Positions 1 to 8,850 of a stretch of 64,000 nucleotides of DNA are shown piece after piece; position 1 is the first letter of the stretch; each line of letters opens with the position of its first letter. The notes under the pieces are model-generated. The model worked only from the letters and a program-made list of their open reading frames with translations. It had not been told where the DNA came from and searched no databases. Source of the stretch: Niallia circulans NBRC 13626 (GTDB taxonomy: Bacteria; Bacillota; Bacilli; Bacillales; Cytobacillaceae); the NCBI RefSeq assembly GCF_001591585.1, contig NZ_BCVE01000018.1:27417-91416 (forward strand), read 5' to 3'. A program made the translations under genes and the position numbers.

Positions 1-619
1 CTTCTTCGCCAATCCAAATACCTAAAATGTCTTTTATCCCATCTGTATTAATACCGAGAACGGTATAAGCAGCTTTACTCACAATCCTATTTTCATGCTT
101 TACCTTAAAATGAATAGCATCTAAAAACACGATTGGATATACAGATTCTAGTAGACGGGATTGCCACTCATAAACAAGTGGTAAAACCTTATCAGTTACC
201 TTACTAACTAAAGTCGGAGAAACACTAATCCCATATATGTCTCTCATATGACTTTCTATATCTCTAGTAGACATTCCCTTGGAATAAAGGGCGATAATTT
301 GATCCTCTAAGCCATTGATGGAGGTCTCATACTTTTTAATAATCTGAGGCTCATATTCTCCTTTACGATCCCTAGGGATATTTAATTTAGTTTCACCTAA
401 CTTAGATTTAATGGTTTTTTTACTATAGCCATTGCGACTATTTCCCGAGTTAATACCACTAACATTGTGTTTAGAGTAACCTAAGTGTTCCTCGATTTCA
501 GCTTCAAATACTTGTTGAAGAGTTTCCTTAAAAAGTTCTTTTAACATCATGTGGATATCATCAACTGTTTCACATTGACTGGCCAACTCTCTAATTGTCA
601 TATTCCGTAGATCTTGCAT
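1..619 (-). CDS. IS256-family (mutator type) transposase, N-terminal part
   Basis: This encodes the DDE transposase of an IS256-type element. The visible 206 codons start MQDLRNMTIRELASQ, preceded by GGAGATGATC at good spacing. The N-terminal region is typical of the family: LKELFKETLQQ, EEHLGYSKH, and the segment NGYSKKTIKSKLGETKLNIPRD. The central block YPIVFLDAIHFKV contains the first catalytic aspartate. The reading frame is intact as far as the window edge, where it stops in IWIGEE, so the C-terminal half with the remaining catalytic residues is not seen. Whether the element is active cannot be judged from this part. Confidence 0.93.
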   Translation of the reverse strand, partial: MQDLRNMTIRELASQCETVDDIHMMLKELFKETLQQVFEAEIEEHLGYSKHNVSGINSGNSRNGYSKKTIKSKLGETKLNIPRDRKGEYEPQIIKKYETSINGLEDQIIALYSKGMSTRDIESHMRDIYGISVSPTLVSKVTDKVLPLVYEWQSRLLESVYPIVFLDAIHFKVKHENRIVSKAAYTVLGINTDGIKDILGIWIGEE

Positions 620-679
620 AAATGATCATCTCCTTAATTGGTAAGTATAACCATTTACACAAAATTATAGACGCTCTCA
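1..679 (-). mobile_element. IS256-family insertion sequence, 5' end (cut by window edge)
   Basis: A transposase gene reads leftward out of the window. Upstream of its start, at about 651-679, lies a stretch containing TTTACACAAAAT and ending GACGCTCTC, which resembles the terminal inverted repeat of IS256-type elements. The element boundary is therefore placed near 679. The other end lies outside the window. The bases just right of the boundary already look like the tail of the neighbouring 52-bp repeat unit, so the element appears to sit inside that array. Confidence 0.75.
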
Positions 680-695
680 AGGAAGATGAAAAAGT

Positions 696-1016
696 GGTGT
701 TCATCAAGCAAATGAACACCACAATGCAGGAAGACCGAGGAAAAAATGGTGTTCATCAAGGGGATGAAAGCCACAATTCAGGAAGACCGAGAAAAAAATG
801 GTGTTCACCAAGCAAATGAACACCACAATCCAAGAAGGCCGAGGAAAAAATGGTGTTCATCAAGCAGATGAAAGCCACAATCCAGGAAGACCGAGGGAAA
901 AGAGGCGTTCATCAAGCAAATGAACACCACAATCCAGGAAGACCGAGGGAAAAGAGGTGTTCATCAAGCAAATGAACACCAACAATCTCAGGACTAAACA
1001 AAAAAATGGTGTTCAT
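696..1016. repeat. 52-bp tandem repeat array, six full units plus a partial unit
   Basis: Units begin with GGTGTTCAT (or a close variant) at 696, 748, 800, 852, 904, 956 and 1008, an exact 52-bp period. Most units contain the arms GGTGTTCAT and ATGAACACC around a 7-base loop, followed by a linker containing CAGGAAGACCGAGG. In units 2 and 4 the right arm is degraded to ATGAAAGCC. The array lies between the IS element and the 3' end of the ArsR-type regulator. Short open frames across it come from the repeat composition and are not credible genes. Its function is unknown. Confidence 0.9.
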
Positions 1017-1120
1017 TAAAAGAAGATTTAAAACAAAAAGAAAAGGTGCTTTTCTTCAAACACCTTTTCTTTAGACGTAAAGTTTTATTCTATTAATTTG
1101 TACGACTTTTATCAGATTGA

Positions 1121-2035
1121 CTACACGGGATTACTATAATAAGTAATGAAATTTATATCTTGATCGTAATTTCCAAACCCTTTTCCAAATAAAGTAACGC
1201 CGCCAAGATTTTCTGCATCTTCTTTTACTTCTACTTTTAAATCCCACATCCCACTTTGTTCTTCGCGAAACTGATCAATGGTAGTATCGGATAATTTTTT
1301 GCCATCAGCATAAACGCCATGCTTAGTGATGCGGATAGTAAGTAAGATACCGTATTGGTTGGTATCATTTGGCCACCAGCCGGGGGTAAAACGGCCTCTT
1401 GTATCAGAGAAGTCTCCTGGACTGGTCCATGTACACAGTTCTTTACCGTTTAAAGAAAACGTAATATCAGAAGGCCAGACATTATTCGAATAAGGAAATT
1501 CAGAAGAAGCTTCCAAGACAATATCAATCATCTCTAGTTTATCTTTTTCTTTCAGAATGGAAGGAATACGATATTCAATAAATCCTTTTGTGAACCACAG
1601 GATAGCTGCTTGGTTTTTTTCTGGATCCATAAAGTATTTAGGATCATCGTATTCGCCGATAGCTTTAGCGATAGTCGCCAGGCCGCAGGTAGGGTAAACT
1701 TTAAAATTAAAATAGTGACCTACAGGAATTTCTTGTTTATAGGTTTCAAAAGCAGAGTAAATCTTTTGAGGAAATTGTATTTCGATTCGATCTACTTTTA
1801 GGATAGCAATTTTTTGCAGACCAGATTTGCCAGGGATCGTTTCAGTTTTTACTAAACCTGCATCACTCATTTTTGTAATATGTCTACTGACTATTGCACT
1901 GCTTATATTCAATTCCTTTGCGAGTTCGCCAATATTCATTTTTTTCTTGGATAATAATTTAATAATGTTTATTCGTGTAGGGCTGGATAGAACCTCGTAC
2001 ACAGGGATAGAATTTTCCGATATATCTAATTGCAT
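1121..2035 (-). CDS. ArsR-family transcriptional regulator with a large C-terminal domain
   Basis: The protein has 304 residues, with the start chosen at MQLDISENS because AAAGGGGG lies eight bases upstream. Residues about 10-80 form an ArsR-type winged helix (YEVLSSPTRINIIKLLS, IGELAKELNISSAIVSRHITKM). The remaining 220 residues contain aromatic-rich blocks such as WTSPGDFSDTRGRFTPGWW, TQYG-like NQYG, and LFGKGFGNYDQDI near the end. I know this layout from regulators next to glycoside hydrolase genes but cannot name a ligand. The cysteine metal motif of ArsR/SmtB sensors is not apparent. It is divergent from abfA, so it probably controls the arabinofuranosidase in response to a sugar or oligosaccharide; that role is inferred from position. 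Confidence 0.85.
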   Translation of the reverse strand: MQLDISENSIPVYEVLSSPTRINIIKLLSKKKMNIGELAKELNISSAIVSRHITKMSDAGLVKTETIPGKSGLQKIAILKVDRIEIQFPQKIYSAFETYKQEIPVGHYFNFKVYPTCGLATIAKAIGEYDDPKYFMDPEKNQAAILWFTKGFIEYRIPSILKEKDKLEMIDIVLEASSEFPYSNNVWPSDITFSLNGKELCTWTSPGDFSDTRGRFTPGWWPNDTNQYGILLTIRITKHGVYADGKKLSDTTIDQFREEQSGMWDLKVEVKEDAENLGGVTLFGKGFGNYDQDINFITYYSNPV

Positions 2036-2162
2036 CTTTGGTACCCCCTTTATTACTATTATATTACTACAAGAATAAATGAATAGCAAAATCAAATATT
2101 TTATATAACCAATAGGTTAATCAATATTAATATTTTTATCATAATAGTATACTAACTAGTTA

Positions 2163-2191
2163 TTGACAACGCTTTCTTATTGTATTATATT
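2163..2191 (+). promoter_or_regulatory. SigA promoter of abfA with overlapping cre site
   Basis: TTGACA at 2163-2168 and TATATT at 2186-2191 are separated by 17 bases. TGACAACGCTTTCT at 2164-2177 matches the CcpA cre consensus TGWAARCGYTWNCW at 13 of 14 positions and overlaps the -35 box, which predicts catabolite repression. AACTAG-containing sequences at about 2153-2160 and 2219-2227 could be operator half-sites for the divergent ArsR-type regulator, but that is weak. Confidence 0.75.
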
Positions 2192-2321
2192 TTAGTCATG
2201 AGTTTATCTTTTTAACTATGTAACTAGCAATAGTAGAAAGGAGGATATCGTACATAGTATTGTGAACAACTTAGTATCCTGTTATTGTTTTTCCAAAAAT
2301 TGAAAATGGAGGAATCACAAC

Positions 2322-3773
2322 ATGCAAGTGAATTTATTAGTTGATAAGCAAGGACCAACAATAAGTAAATATATTTATGGACAATTTGCAGAACATCTAG
2401 GACGGTGCATTTATGAAGGTGTTTGGGTTGGTACCGACTCTGATATTCCAAATGAAAATGGAATTCGTAAAGATGTGGTAAATGCATTAAAAGAGATTCA
2501 AATTCCTGTAGTTCGTTGGCCAGGTGGTTGTTTTGCTGATGAATATCATTGGAAAGACGGGATTGGACCAATAGAGAATAGAAGTACAATAGTGAATACA
2601 CATTGGGGCGGAGTAACCGAAAATAATCACTTTGGTACACATGAATTTTTTGAATTGATCCGCCAATTAGATTGTGAAGCGTATATTAATGGGAATGTAG
2701 GAAGCGGTACAGTCCAAGAAATGCAAGAATGGGTGGAGTATATGACCATGAATGGCGAATCTCCAATGGCAAACCTCCGCCGGCAAAATGGCCAGGAGGA
2801 AGCTTGGAAAGTAGCATTTTTTGGTGTAGGTAATGAATCTTGGGGCTGTGGCGGAAATATGCGTCCAGAATATTATGCGGACCTTTACCGGAGATATCAG
2901 ACCTATGTTCGGAAATATGGAGAGCATAATATCTACAAAATTGCCTGTGGGGCAAATGTAGATGACTATAATTGGACAGAAGTATTAATGAAAAATGCAG
3001 CAAGATTTATGGATGGAATCAGCCTGCACCATTACTCCATTCCAACCAGAGTATGGCAGGATAAAGGCGATGCTGTAAATTTTCCAGAAGAACAGTGGTA
3101 TTCTGTATTAGAGCATGCTCAGTACATGGACGAATTGATTACAAAACACAGTACAATAATGGATAAATATGATCCCGAAAAACGTGTTGGTTTAATTGTA
3201 GACGAGTGGGGAGCTTGGTATAACGTAGAACCTGGAACAAACCCTGGCTTCTTATATCAGCAAAATACTATTCGTGATGCTATGCTTGCTGCAATTACAT
3301 TAAATATTTTCCATAAGCATGCAGACCGAGTTCATATGGCGAATATTGCGCAGATGGTGAACGTTTTGCAGGCAATGCTATTAACAGAAGGGGAGAAAAT
3401 GATCAAAACCCCTACTTATCATGTTTTTGATTTGTATAAACATCATCAGGATGCAGAGTTAGTTGATTCTTATGGGGATGAAAGTAATCATGTAACATAT
3501 ACAGCTTCTAAGAAGGATGGAAAATTAACCGTTTCTCTATGTAACTATGATTTAACGGAAACGAGAGAAATTACCCTTTCCAGAGAAAAAGGGGAGTTTG
3601 AAATAGTGGAAGCAGAATATATTACGGCAGATACAATGAATGCCCATAATACATTTGAAGAACCAGAGGCTGTAGCAAAAAAAGAGTTTACTAGCTATAT
3701 AGTAGAGAAAGGAACATTAAAGGTTACTTTACCGCCTATGAGTGTTGCAAGCATCATAACAAAGGAAAACTAA
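2322..3773 (+). CDS. abfA: Alpha-N-arabinofuranosidase, GH51
   Basis: This is an intracellular GH51 exo-enzyme (483 residues) that removes terminal alpha-L-arabinofuranosyl groups from arabino-oligosaccharides. Family landmarks are [18 protein letters not shown] near the N-terminus, [25 protein letters not shown] with the acid/base Glu172, and IVDEWGAWY with the nucleophile Glu295. There is no signal peptide. The start is supported by TGGAGGA ten bases upstream. It is transcribed away from the ArsR-type gene, from a promoter overlapped by a cre site. It would complete the breakdown of fragments made by the wall-anchored GH43 arabinanase encoded about 42 kb downstream. B. subtilis AbfA has a similar length. 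Confidence 0.95.
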   Translation: MQVNLLVDKQGPTISKYIYGQFAEHLGRCIYEGVWVGTDSDIPNENGIRKDVVNALKEIQIPVVRWPGGCFADEYHWKDGIGPIENRSTIVNTHWGGVTENNHFGTHEFFELIRQLDCEAYINGNVGSGTVQEMQEWVEYMTMNGESPMANLRRQNGQEEAWKVAFFGVGNESWGCGGNMRPEYYADLYRRYQTYVRKYGEHNIYKIACGANVDDYNWTEVLMKNAARFMDGISLHHYSIPTRVWQDKGDAVNFPEEQWYSVLEHAQYMDELITKHSTIMDKYDPEKRVGLIVDEWGAWYNVEPGTNPGFLYQQNTIRDAMLAAITLNIFHKHADRVHMANIAQMVNVLQAMLLTEGEKMIKTPTYHVFDLYKHHQDAELVDSYGDESNHVTYTASKKDGKLTVSLCNYDLTETREITLSREKGEFEIVEAEYITADTMNAHNTFEEPEAVAKKEFTSYIVEKGTLKVTLPPMSVASIITKEN

Positions 3774-3774
3774 G

Positions 3775-4011
3775 ATGGCTTGTGTAGGCTGCGAGCTAAA
3801 GGAACAAGTTAGTCAATTAGATGTTGATACACTTGTTCAAGAACAGCTTTCTTTCGAAGTAGATTTAGCGCGAGAGGAAATAAGAGAGCTGCGATTGAGC
3901 ATATGTGCCAAATGCGAACACCTAAATCAGCATACATGTGGAAAATGCGGATGTTTTGTTCGCTTCCGTGCTAGCTTAGACAAAAAAAGCTGTCCTGATA
4001 AAAAGTGGTAG
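3775..4011 (+). CDS. Small cysteine-rich protein, DUF6171-like
   Basis: This is a 78-residue cytosolic protein that starts one base after the abfA stop codon, so the two are co-transcribed. Cysteines are arranged as VGC near the start, then CAKC, CGKCGC and a final C in KKSCPDKKW, suggesting a zinc-binding fold. The middle is charged and probably helical (EVDLAREEIRELRL). I recognise it as a DUF6171-type small zinc protein with no known function. Nothing in the sequence links it to arabinan use beyond its position, and it may simply share the transcript. Confidence 0.75.
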   Translation: MACVGCELKEQVSQLDVDTLVQEQLSFEVDLAREEIRELRLSICAKCEHLNQHTCGKCGCFVRFRASLDKKSCPDKKW

Positions 4012-4041
4012 GACTAATAAGAATGAAATATCGAGTGAGAT

Positions 4042-4074
4042 AAAGGGAGGCAGCACATTGCTGCCTTCTTTCTT
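4042..4074 (+). terminator. Terminator after abfA operon
   Basis: GGCAGCA and TGCTGCC pair around a 3-base loop (4049-4065), extended by weaker pairs and followed by TTCTTTCTTT. Confidence 0.8.
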
Positions 4075-4455
4075 TATGAATAAAAGTACAAACAAATATT
4101 TTTTAGAGAAAAAGGTGTAATCTTTTTAAGAGAAGGGAAAGAAAAAAGCAAAAAATGTATGGAAAAAAATTGGCTGCAACCTTATAATAAACTTTTGAAT
4201 TTAAATGGAAAAATAAAATTTTTTTATAAGATGAACTTATGCAAAAAAGTAATAAAAATTTTTTAGCGTTTATCTAAAGACAAATATTTTTTAGGGTGAT
4301 AAAAAAGTAAGAGCCTTCTTTTTAAATGAAAAGTCGAATGAAAACAGTCTGTATCAAATGTTAGTTAAATTCATTCAAAATTATTCGACAAGGAAATATA
4401 AAAATCTATCAAATTTAAGCGATAATTGTTGACAAAAAAATATAAAAGTACGTTA

Positions 4456-4539
4456 TTGACTCTTACCTCAAAAAAGGATTATATAGTCTTAGACACAATA
4501 TATTGAAACGGAATATCGACATCTATCTATATTTAGTAG
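4456..4539 (+). promoter_or_regulatory. nrd promoter with two NrdR boxes
   Basis: TTGACT (4456-4461) and TTATAT (4479-4484) are spaced 17 bases. A first NrdR-like box, ACACAATATATTGAAA (4493-4508), fits 13 of 16 consensus positions. A second, weaker one with core CTATATTTAGT (4524-4539) starts exactly 31 bp later, the three-turn spacing typical of NrdR box pairs. Both lie at or just after the predicted transcription start, so NrdR would block transcription when dATP is high. The 400 bp upstream (4075-4455) is very AT-rich and holds no gene. Confidence 0.7.
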
Positions 4540-4622
4540 ACTTTGTAAGAAATGGAGCGTATTGCTTAAAATATAGCTTTTTTTCTTTTTTTTATTCAAG
4601 TCTTTGCAAGGAGGGAGAATTA

Positions 4623-5024
4623 GTGCTTATTGTTTATGACAGTAAGACGGGAAATGTACGAAGATTTTTTAATAAATTAGGACTTCCAGCAAATAAAGGA
4701 ATCGAGATAAGCGCTGGGTTAAAAGTTCATGAACCATATATACTATTAACTTACACAACCGGGATGGGACAAGTTCCTCAAACAACTTTAGACTTCCTTA
4801 AAATAAATCATCCAAACCTTCATGCTGTAGTTGCCAGTGGAAATAAAAACTGGGGCCAGAATTTTGCTTTAAGTGCTAATAAAATATCAACCATGTACGG
4901 AGTACCAATCTTACATAAATTTGAAATGAGTGGTATGCCTGAAGATGTAGAGATAGTTAGAGAAAGGGTGCAAAGTATTAGCTATGAGACATATAGAACT
5001 AAACAACGAAGTGACACAGCTTAA
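4623..5024 (+). CDS. nrdI: Ribonucleotide reductase flavodoxin NrdI
   Basis: NrdI is the flavodoxin-like partner that supplies oxidant for building the dimanganese-tyrosyl cofactor of NrdF. I start it at GTG 4623, which follows AAGGAGGGAG; this gives 133 residues and removes a 40-residue N-terminal extension that carries no family similarity and lies over an NrdR box. Landmarks are IVYDSKTGNVRRF (FMN phosphate loop), LLTYTTGMGQVP, and ASGNKNWGQNFA. The 3' end overlaps nrdE by 41 bp, pointing to translational coupling. Confidence 0.93.
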   Translation: MLIVYDSKTGNVRRFFNKLGLPANKGIEISAGLKVHEPYILLTYTTGMGQVPQTTLDFLKINHPNLHAVVASGNKNWGQNFALSANKISTMYGVPILHKFEMSGMPEDVEIVRERVQSISYETYRTKQRSDTA

Positions 5025-7077
5025 TGAAAAGGGGTTTTTCCGCCTCGAAAAAGATAAAGAAGCTGTTGCTGAATTTCTAGAATCTGAAATCAATCCAAAA
5101 TTGATTCGTTTTGACTCTATTGAACAAAGATTTAAATATATGGTGGAAGAGGACTTCTATTATCCACAGGTTTTAGAACAATACAAGATTTCGGAAATTG
5201 AGGAAATTACAAAGCTTGTATATGCATATGAATTTGAGTTTCAATCCTATATGGCCATATCCAAATTTTATAAAGATTATGCCTTAAAAACAAATGACAA
5301 GAAGCAATACCTTGAAACATATGAGGACCGAATTATTATTGTTGCTTTATTCTTGGGACAAGGTGATTTCGAAAAAGCAAAGAAAAATGCAATCGCAATG
5401 ATTGAACAGCGTTACCAGCCTGCTACACCTACTTTCTTGAATGCAGGTAGAAGTCGCCGTGGTGAGATGGTTTCTTGCTTCTTATTAGAAATGGACGACT
5501 CTTTAAATTCGATTTTCCATAATATTAATACATCTGGACAGCTATCGAAAATAGGAGGAGGCGTAGCCCTTAACCTTTCGAAGCTTCGTGCCCGCAATGA
5601 GCAAATAAAAGGAATTGATAATGCTGCATCAGGTGTAGTGCCTGTCATGAAGCTTCTAGAAGATACTTTTTCTTATGCAAACCAATTGGGGCAGCGAAAA
5701 GGCGCAGGTGCTGTCTACTTAAATATTTTCCATTGGGACATTGTGGAATACTTAGATACAAAGAAAATCAATGCCGACGAGAAGTCGCGGATCCAAACAC
5801 TTTCAATCGGCCTAATTGTGGAAAATAAATTCTTCCAATTAGCGAAAGAAAACAAAGACCTATACGTATTCGCACCATTCAGTGTGTACAAGGAATATGG
5901 CATTCATATGGATGACATGAGAATGGATGAAATGTATGAGGAGCTTGTAGCTAATCCGAACGTGAAAAAACGTGTCATTATGTCTGCACGTGAAATGCTG
6001 ACAAAAATCGCACAAATCCAATTGGAGTCTGGTTATCCATATTTTATGAATAAATCAAATGCCAATAAAGGACATGCTCTTAAAGATATTGGACAAATTA
6101 AAATGAGTAATTTATGTACAGAGATTTTCCAGCTTCAAGAGACATCAGAAATTACGGATTATGGACAAGAAGATATTATTCGCCGTGATATTAACTGTAA
6201 CTTAGGCTCTTTAAACATTCCAAATGTGATGAAGCCAGGCGAAGTATTCAGAGATTCTGTTCATGTTGGTATTGAAGCATTAACTACTGTATCAAATATT
6301 TCAGACATTCAAAATGCTCCATCTGTTAAAAAAGCTAATGAAGAACTTCATGCAGTCGGTTTAGGGGCGATGAACCTTCATGGCTATTTAGCGAAAAACA
6401 AGATTAGCTATGAGTCAGAAGAAGCAAAAGATTTTACTGCTACTTTCTTTATGATGATGAACTTCTATTCTATTGAGAAGAGCATGTTAATAGCTAAAGA
6501 AAGAGAAGAAACATTTAAAGAGTTCGAAAAATCGGAGTATGCTAAAGGAACTTATTTTGAAAAATATAAACAAGTAAGCTTTGCTCCGAAAACAGACAAA
6601 GTAAAAGAATTATTTGCAGGTATTTATATTCCAACTTGTGAAGACTGGGCAGAATTAGCTGCACAAGTGCAAAAACATGGGATGTATAATGCGTATCGCT
6701 TGGCTGTTGCACCAACCCAGTCAATAGGGTATATCCAAAATGCGACAGCATCGGTAATGCCGGTTGTTAACCAAATTGAGTCTCGCACTTATGCTAACTC
6801 TACGACTTATTATCCGATGCCATATATGGATGAAACGAACTTCTGGTATTATAAATCAGCGTTTGATATGAACCAATTCAAGGTAATGGACTTAATCGCT
6901 GCAGCTCAAGAGCATGTTGACCAAGGGATATCAACAATTCTTTACGTAAACTCAGATGTTTCTACGAAAGAATTAGCTCGTTATTATATTTATGCAAATG
7001 AAATTGGATTAAAATCACTTTACTATACAAGAACTCGCAATCTAGCTATTGATGAGTGCATTGCATGTGCCGTTTAA
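4984..7077 (+). CDS. nrdE: Class Ib ribonucleotide reductase alpha subunit NrdE
   Basis: This is the catalytic subunit that reduces ribonucleoside diphosphates to deoxy forms (697 residues, the usual size). Visible family motifs are YQPATPTFLNAG, RRGEMVSCFLLEMDDSL, KIGGGVALNLSKLRA, NLCTEI, INCNLGSLNIPN, GLGAMNLHGYL, and APTQSIGYIQNATASVMP. The C-terminal redox pair is CIACAV, as expected for NrdE working with NrdH or a thioredoxin. No nrdH gene is seen here, so that partner must be elsewhere. There is no N-terminal ATP cone, in keeping with class Ib, so control is left to NrdR. Confidence 0.97.
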   Translation: MRHIELNNEVTQLNEKGFFRLEKDKEAVAEFLESEINPKLIRFDSIEQRFKYMVEEDFYYPQVLEQYKISEIEEITKLVYAYEFEFQSYMAISKFYKDYALKTNDKKQYLETYEDRIIIVALFLGQGDFEKAKKNAIAMIEQRYQPATPTFLNAGRSRRGEMVSCFLLEMDDSLNSIFHNINTSGQLSKIGGGVALNLSKLRARNEQIKGIDNAASGVVPVMKLLEDTFSYANQLGQRKGAGAVYLNIFHWDIVEYLDTKKINADEKSRIQTLSIGLIVENKFFQLAKENKDLYVFAPFSVYKEYGIHMDDMRMDEMYEELVANPNVKKRVIMSAREMLTKIAQIQLESGYPYFMNKSNANKGHALKDIGQIKMSNLCTEIFQLQETSEITDYGQEDIIRRDINCNLGSLNIPNVMKPGEVFRDSVHVGIEALTTVSNISDIQNAPSVKKANEELHAVGLGAMNLHGYLAKNKISYESEEAKDFTATFFMMMNFYSIEKSMLIAKEREETFKEFEKSEYAKGTYFEKYKQVSFAPKTDKVKELFAGIYIPTCEDWAELAAQVQKHGMYNAYRLAVAPTQSIGYIQNATASVMPVVNQIESRTYANSTTYYPMPYMDETNFWYYKSAFDMNQFKVMDLIAAAQEHVDQGISTILYVNSDVSTKELARYYIYANEIGLKSLYYTRTRNLAIDECIACAV

Positions 7078-7142
7078 GAGAAGAATGAAGAAGTAGGAGG
7101 AGGAAACTCCTCCTGTTTTCTGGAATTACTGGGGGTAATAAA

Positions 7143-8120
7143 ATGACAAAGTATGCTGTTAACTGGAATCAGCATGAAGATGATTTCACACAAATGTTCT
7201 ATACACAGAATACTAGACAGTTTTGGCTGCCAGAAGAAATCAGCCTTTCTTCTGATAAAAATACTTGGGTGGAATTGTCGAAAGAGGAGCAAGATACTTA
7301 CAAAAAAGTACTTGGTGGTCTTACGCTGCTGGATACAGAGCAAGGTGGCGAGGGAATGCCGCTAATTGGCATGCACATTGAAGGATTGCAGCGTAAGGGC
7401 GTTCTTTCTTTTATGGGGATGATGGAGCAAATCCATGCTAAATCGTATTCCACTATTTTTACTACATTAGCGTCTGAGGAAGAAATTGACGAAGTATTTA
7501 ATTGGGTGCATAATCACCCACAGCTACAAGCAAAGGGAAAACGTATCTCTGAATATTACCAGAAGCTGTTTAGCCCGAAAATAAACAAATATGATCTATA
7601 TATGGCAATGGTTGCTTCCGTTTATTTGGAATCATTCCTTTTCTATTCCGGTTTCTTTTATCCTCTATTTTTAGCTGGACAAGGAAAGCTAACTGCTTCA
7701 GGTGAGATCATTAACTTAATCATTCGGGATGAGAGCATTCATGGGGTCTATGTTGGGCTTCTCGCTCAAGAATTATATGCACAATTGACACCAGAGGAAC
7801 AAGAACAAGCTACTCGCGAAAGATTAGCATTACTAGACTCTCTATATGAGAATGAATTGGAATATACACAGGATTTATATCAGCATATCGGATTAGTCGA
7901 GGAAGTAAATAAATTTATCCGTTACAATGCCAATAAAGCTTGTATGAATCTTGGCTATGAACCTGTCTATCCTTCCGAACCAATCAACCCGATTGTTGAA
8001 AATGGCATGAAGACAGATACAAAGAACCATGACTTCTTTTCTGTAAAAGGAAATGGTTATGTCAAAGCGACAAAAGTAGAACCTATATCAGATGATGATT
8101 TTGTTTTTGATTGGAAGTAA
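7143..8120 (+). CDS. nrdF: Class Ib ribonucleotide reductase beta subunit NrdF
   Basis: This is the radical-generating small subunit (325 residues). Metal ligands are recognisable: Asp64 in [11 protein letters not shown], Glu95 and His98 in MEQIHAKSY, then Glu in [11 protein letters not shown] and the Glu/His pair in RDESIHGVY. The likely radical tyrosine is Tyr102. It follows nrdE after 65 bp, with TGGGGGT just before the start codon. It forms the active enzyme with NrdE and is loaded with help from NrdI. Confidence 0.97.
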   Translation: MTKYAVNWNQHEDDFTQMFYTQNTRQFWLPEEISLSSDKNTWVELSKEEQDTYKKVLGGLTLLDTEQGGEGMPLIGMHIEGLQRKGVLSFMGMMEQIHAKSYSTIFTTLASEEEIDEVFNWVHNHPQLQAKGKRISEYYQKLFSPKINKYDLYMAMVASVYLESFLFYSGFFYPLFLAGQGKLTASGEIINLIIRDESIHGVYVGLLAQELYAQLTPEEQEQATRERLALLDSLYENELEYTQDLYQHIGLVEEVNKFIRYNANKACMNLGYEPVYPSEPINPIVENGMKTDTKNHDFFSVKGNGYVKATKVEPISDDDFVFDWK

Positions 8121-8176
8121 GGCAAGCTATTAAAAAGAATAGTTTAGGTGAGTGCTAGTGCTCGATAACTACCTCG

Positions 8177-8208
8177 AAATCCCCTCTGCTTGCGGAGGGG
8201 ATTTTTTT
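8177..8208 (+). terminator. Terminator after nrdF
   Basis: AATCCCCTC (8178-8186) pairs with GAGGGGATT (8195-8203), followed by a T run. This is a strong intrinsic terminator. Confidence 0.93.
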
Positions 8209-8289
8209 GCCTTCTTCTCATAAGGTTGCGCCTATATTTGACGGTTCGGTACACTGGGATAAACGTAAAATGAATTTTTTTACAAAAAG

Positions 8290-8316
8290 TGCAACTTTAT
8301 GTATGAATGAAACGTG
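8290..8316 (+). promoter_or_regulatory. ECF-type autoregulatory promoter of sigM
   Basis: TGCAAC (8290-8295), a 17-base spacer, then CGTG (8313-8316) resembles the TGAAAC/CGTC-type promoters used by SigM. Its position 25 bases upstream of the gene suggests autoregulation. Confidence 0.6.
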
Positions 8317-8340
8317 GTCTAGGTGAAAGGGGGAAAAAGT

Positions 8341-8847
8341 TTGGAGCTAGATGATGCATATCGCATGTATGTAAATGAATTATATCGTTATCTATATTCC
8401 CTTTCAAAGGACCATCATACTGCAGAGGACTTGGTACAAGATGCCTTCTACCGAGCATATAAACAATTAGATACTTATGACATTCTGGAAATCAAGCCAT
8501 GGTTATTCAAAGTAGCTTATCATGCATTTATCGATTACACCCGAAAAAGAAAACGAATTGTTCTAAAGGAATCCTTTCAGGAGGAAATAAACAATTCCAC
8601 ACCAGAAAGTAAAATCGTGCATAAAGAAAGCTTTAACCAGCTCTTATACTATATATCCCAGCTTTCAGAGAAAGAAGCAAATGCGATTATTTTGTGTGAT
8701 TTCCATCAGTTTCCTTATAAAGAAGCAGCTGCAGTGCTAAATCTAAAAGAAAATACGGTGAAGAGCCATGTCTTCCGCGGAAGAAAAAAATTGAACAGGA
8801 TGGTTCAAAAGGCAGAGGAAAATAGCATGGGAAAGAAAGGCAGGTAA
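8341..8847 (+). CDS. sigM: ECF RNA polymerase sigma factor, SigM
   Basis: This is a 168-residue extracytoplasmic-function sigma factor. Region 2 includes LYSLSKDHHTAEDLVQDAFYRAYKQLDTYD and KPWLFKVAYHAFIDYTRKRKR; region 4 includes LSEKEANAIILCDFHQFPYKEAAAVLNLKENTVKSHVFRGRKKL. I place the start at TTG 8341 because the ribosome binding site AAAGGGGG would be inside the coding region if the upstream GTG at 8323 were used. The next two genes match yhdL and yhdK, giving the B. subtilis sigM operon order. SigM responds to cell envelope stress and is held inactive by the membrane anti-sigma complex. Confidence 0.88.
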   Translation: MELDDAYRMYVNELYRYLYSLSKDHHTAEDLVQDAFYRAYKQLDTYDILEIKPWLFKVAYHAFIDYTRKRKRIVLKESFQEEINNSTPESKIVHKESFNQLLYYISQLSEKEANAIILCDFHQFPYKEAAAVLNLKENTVKSHVFRGRKKLNRMVQKAEENSMGKKGR

Positions 8848-8850
8848 CTT

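Noticed and set aside
622..819. 65-codon frame inside the 52-bp repeat array
   Set aside because: It arises from repeat composition, has no homology and runs from inside the IS end into the array.
696..1016. CRISPR array
   Set aside because: The 52-bp units are repeated throughout, with no unique spacers and no cas genes.
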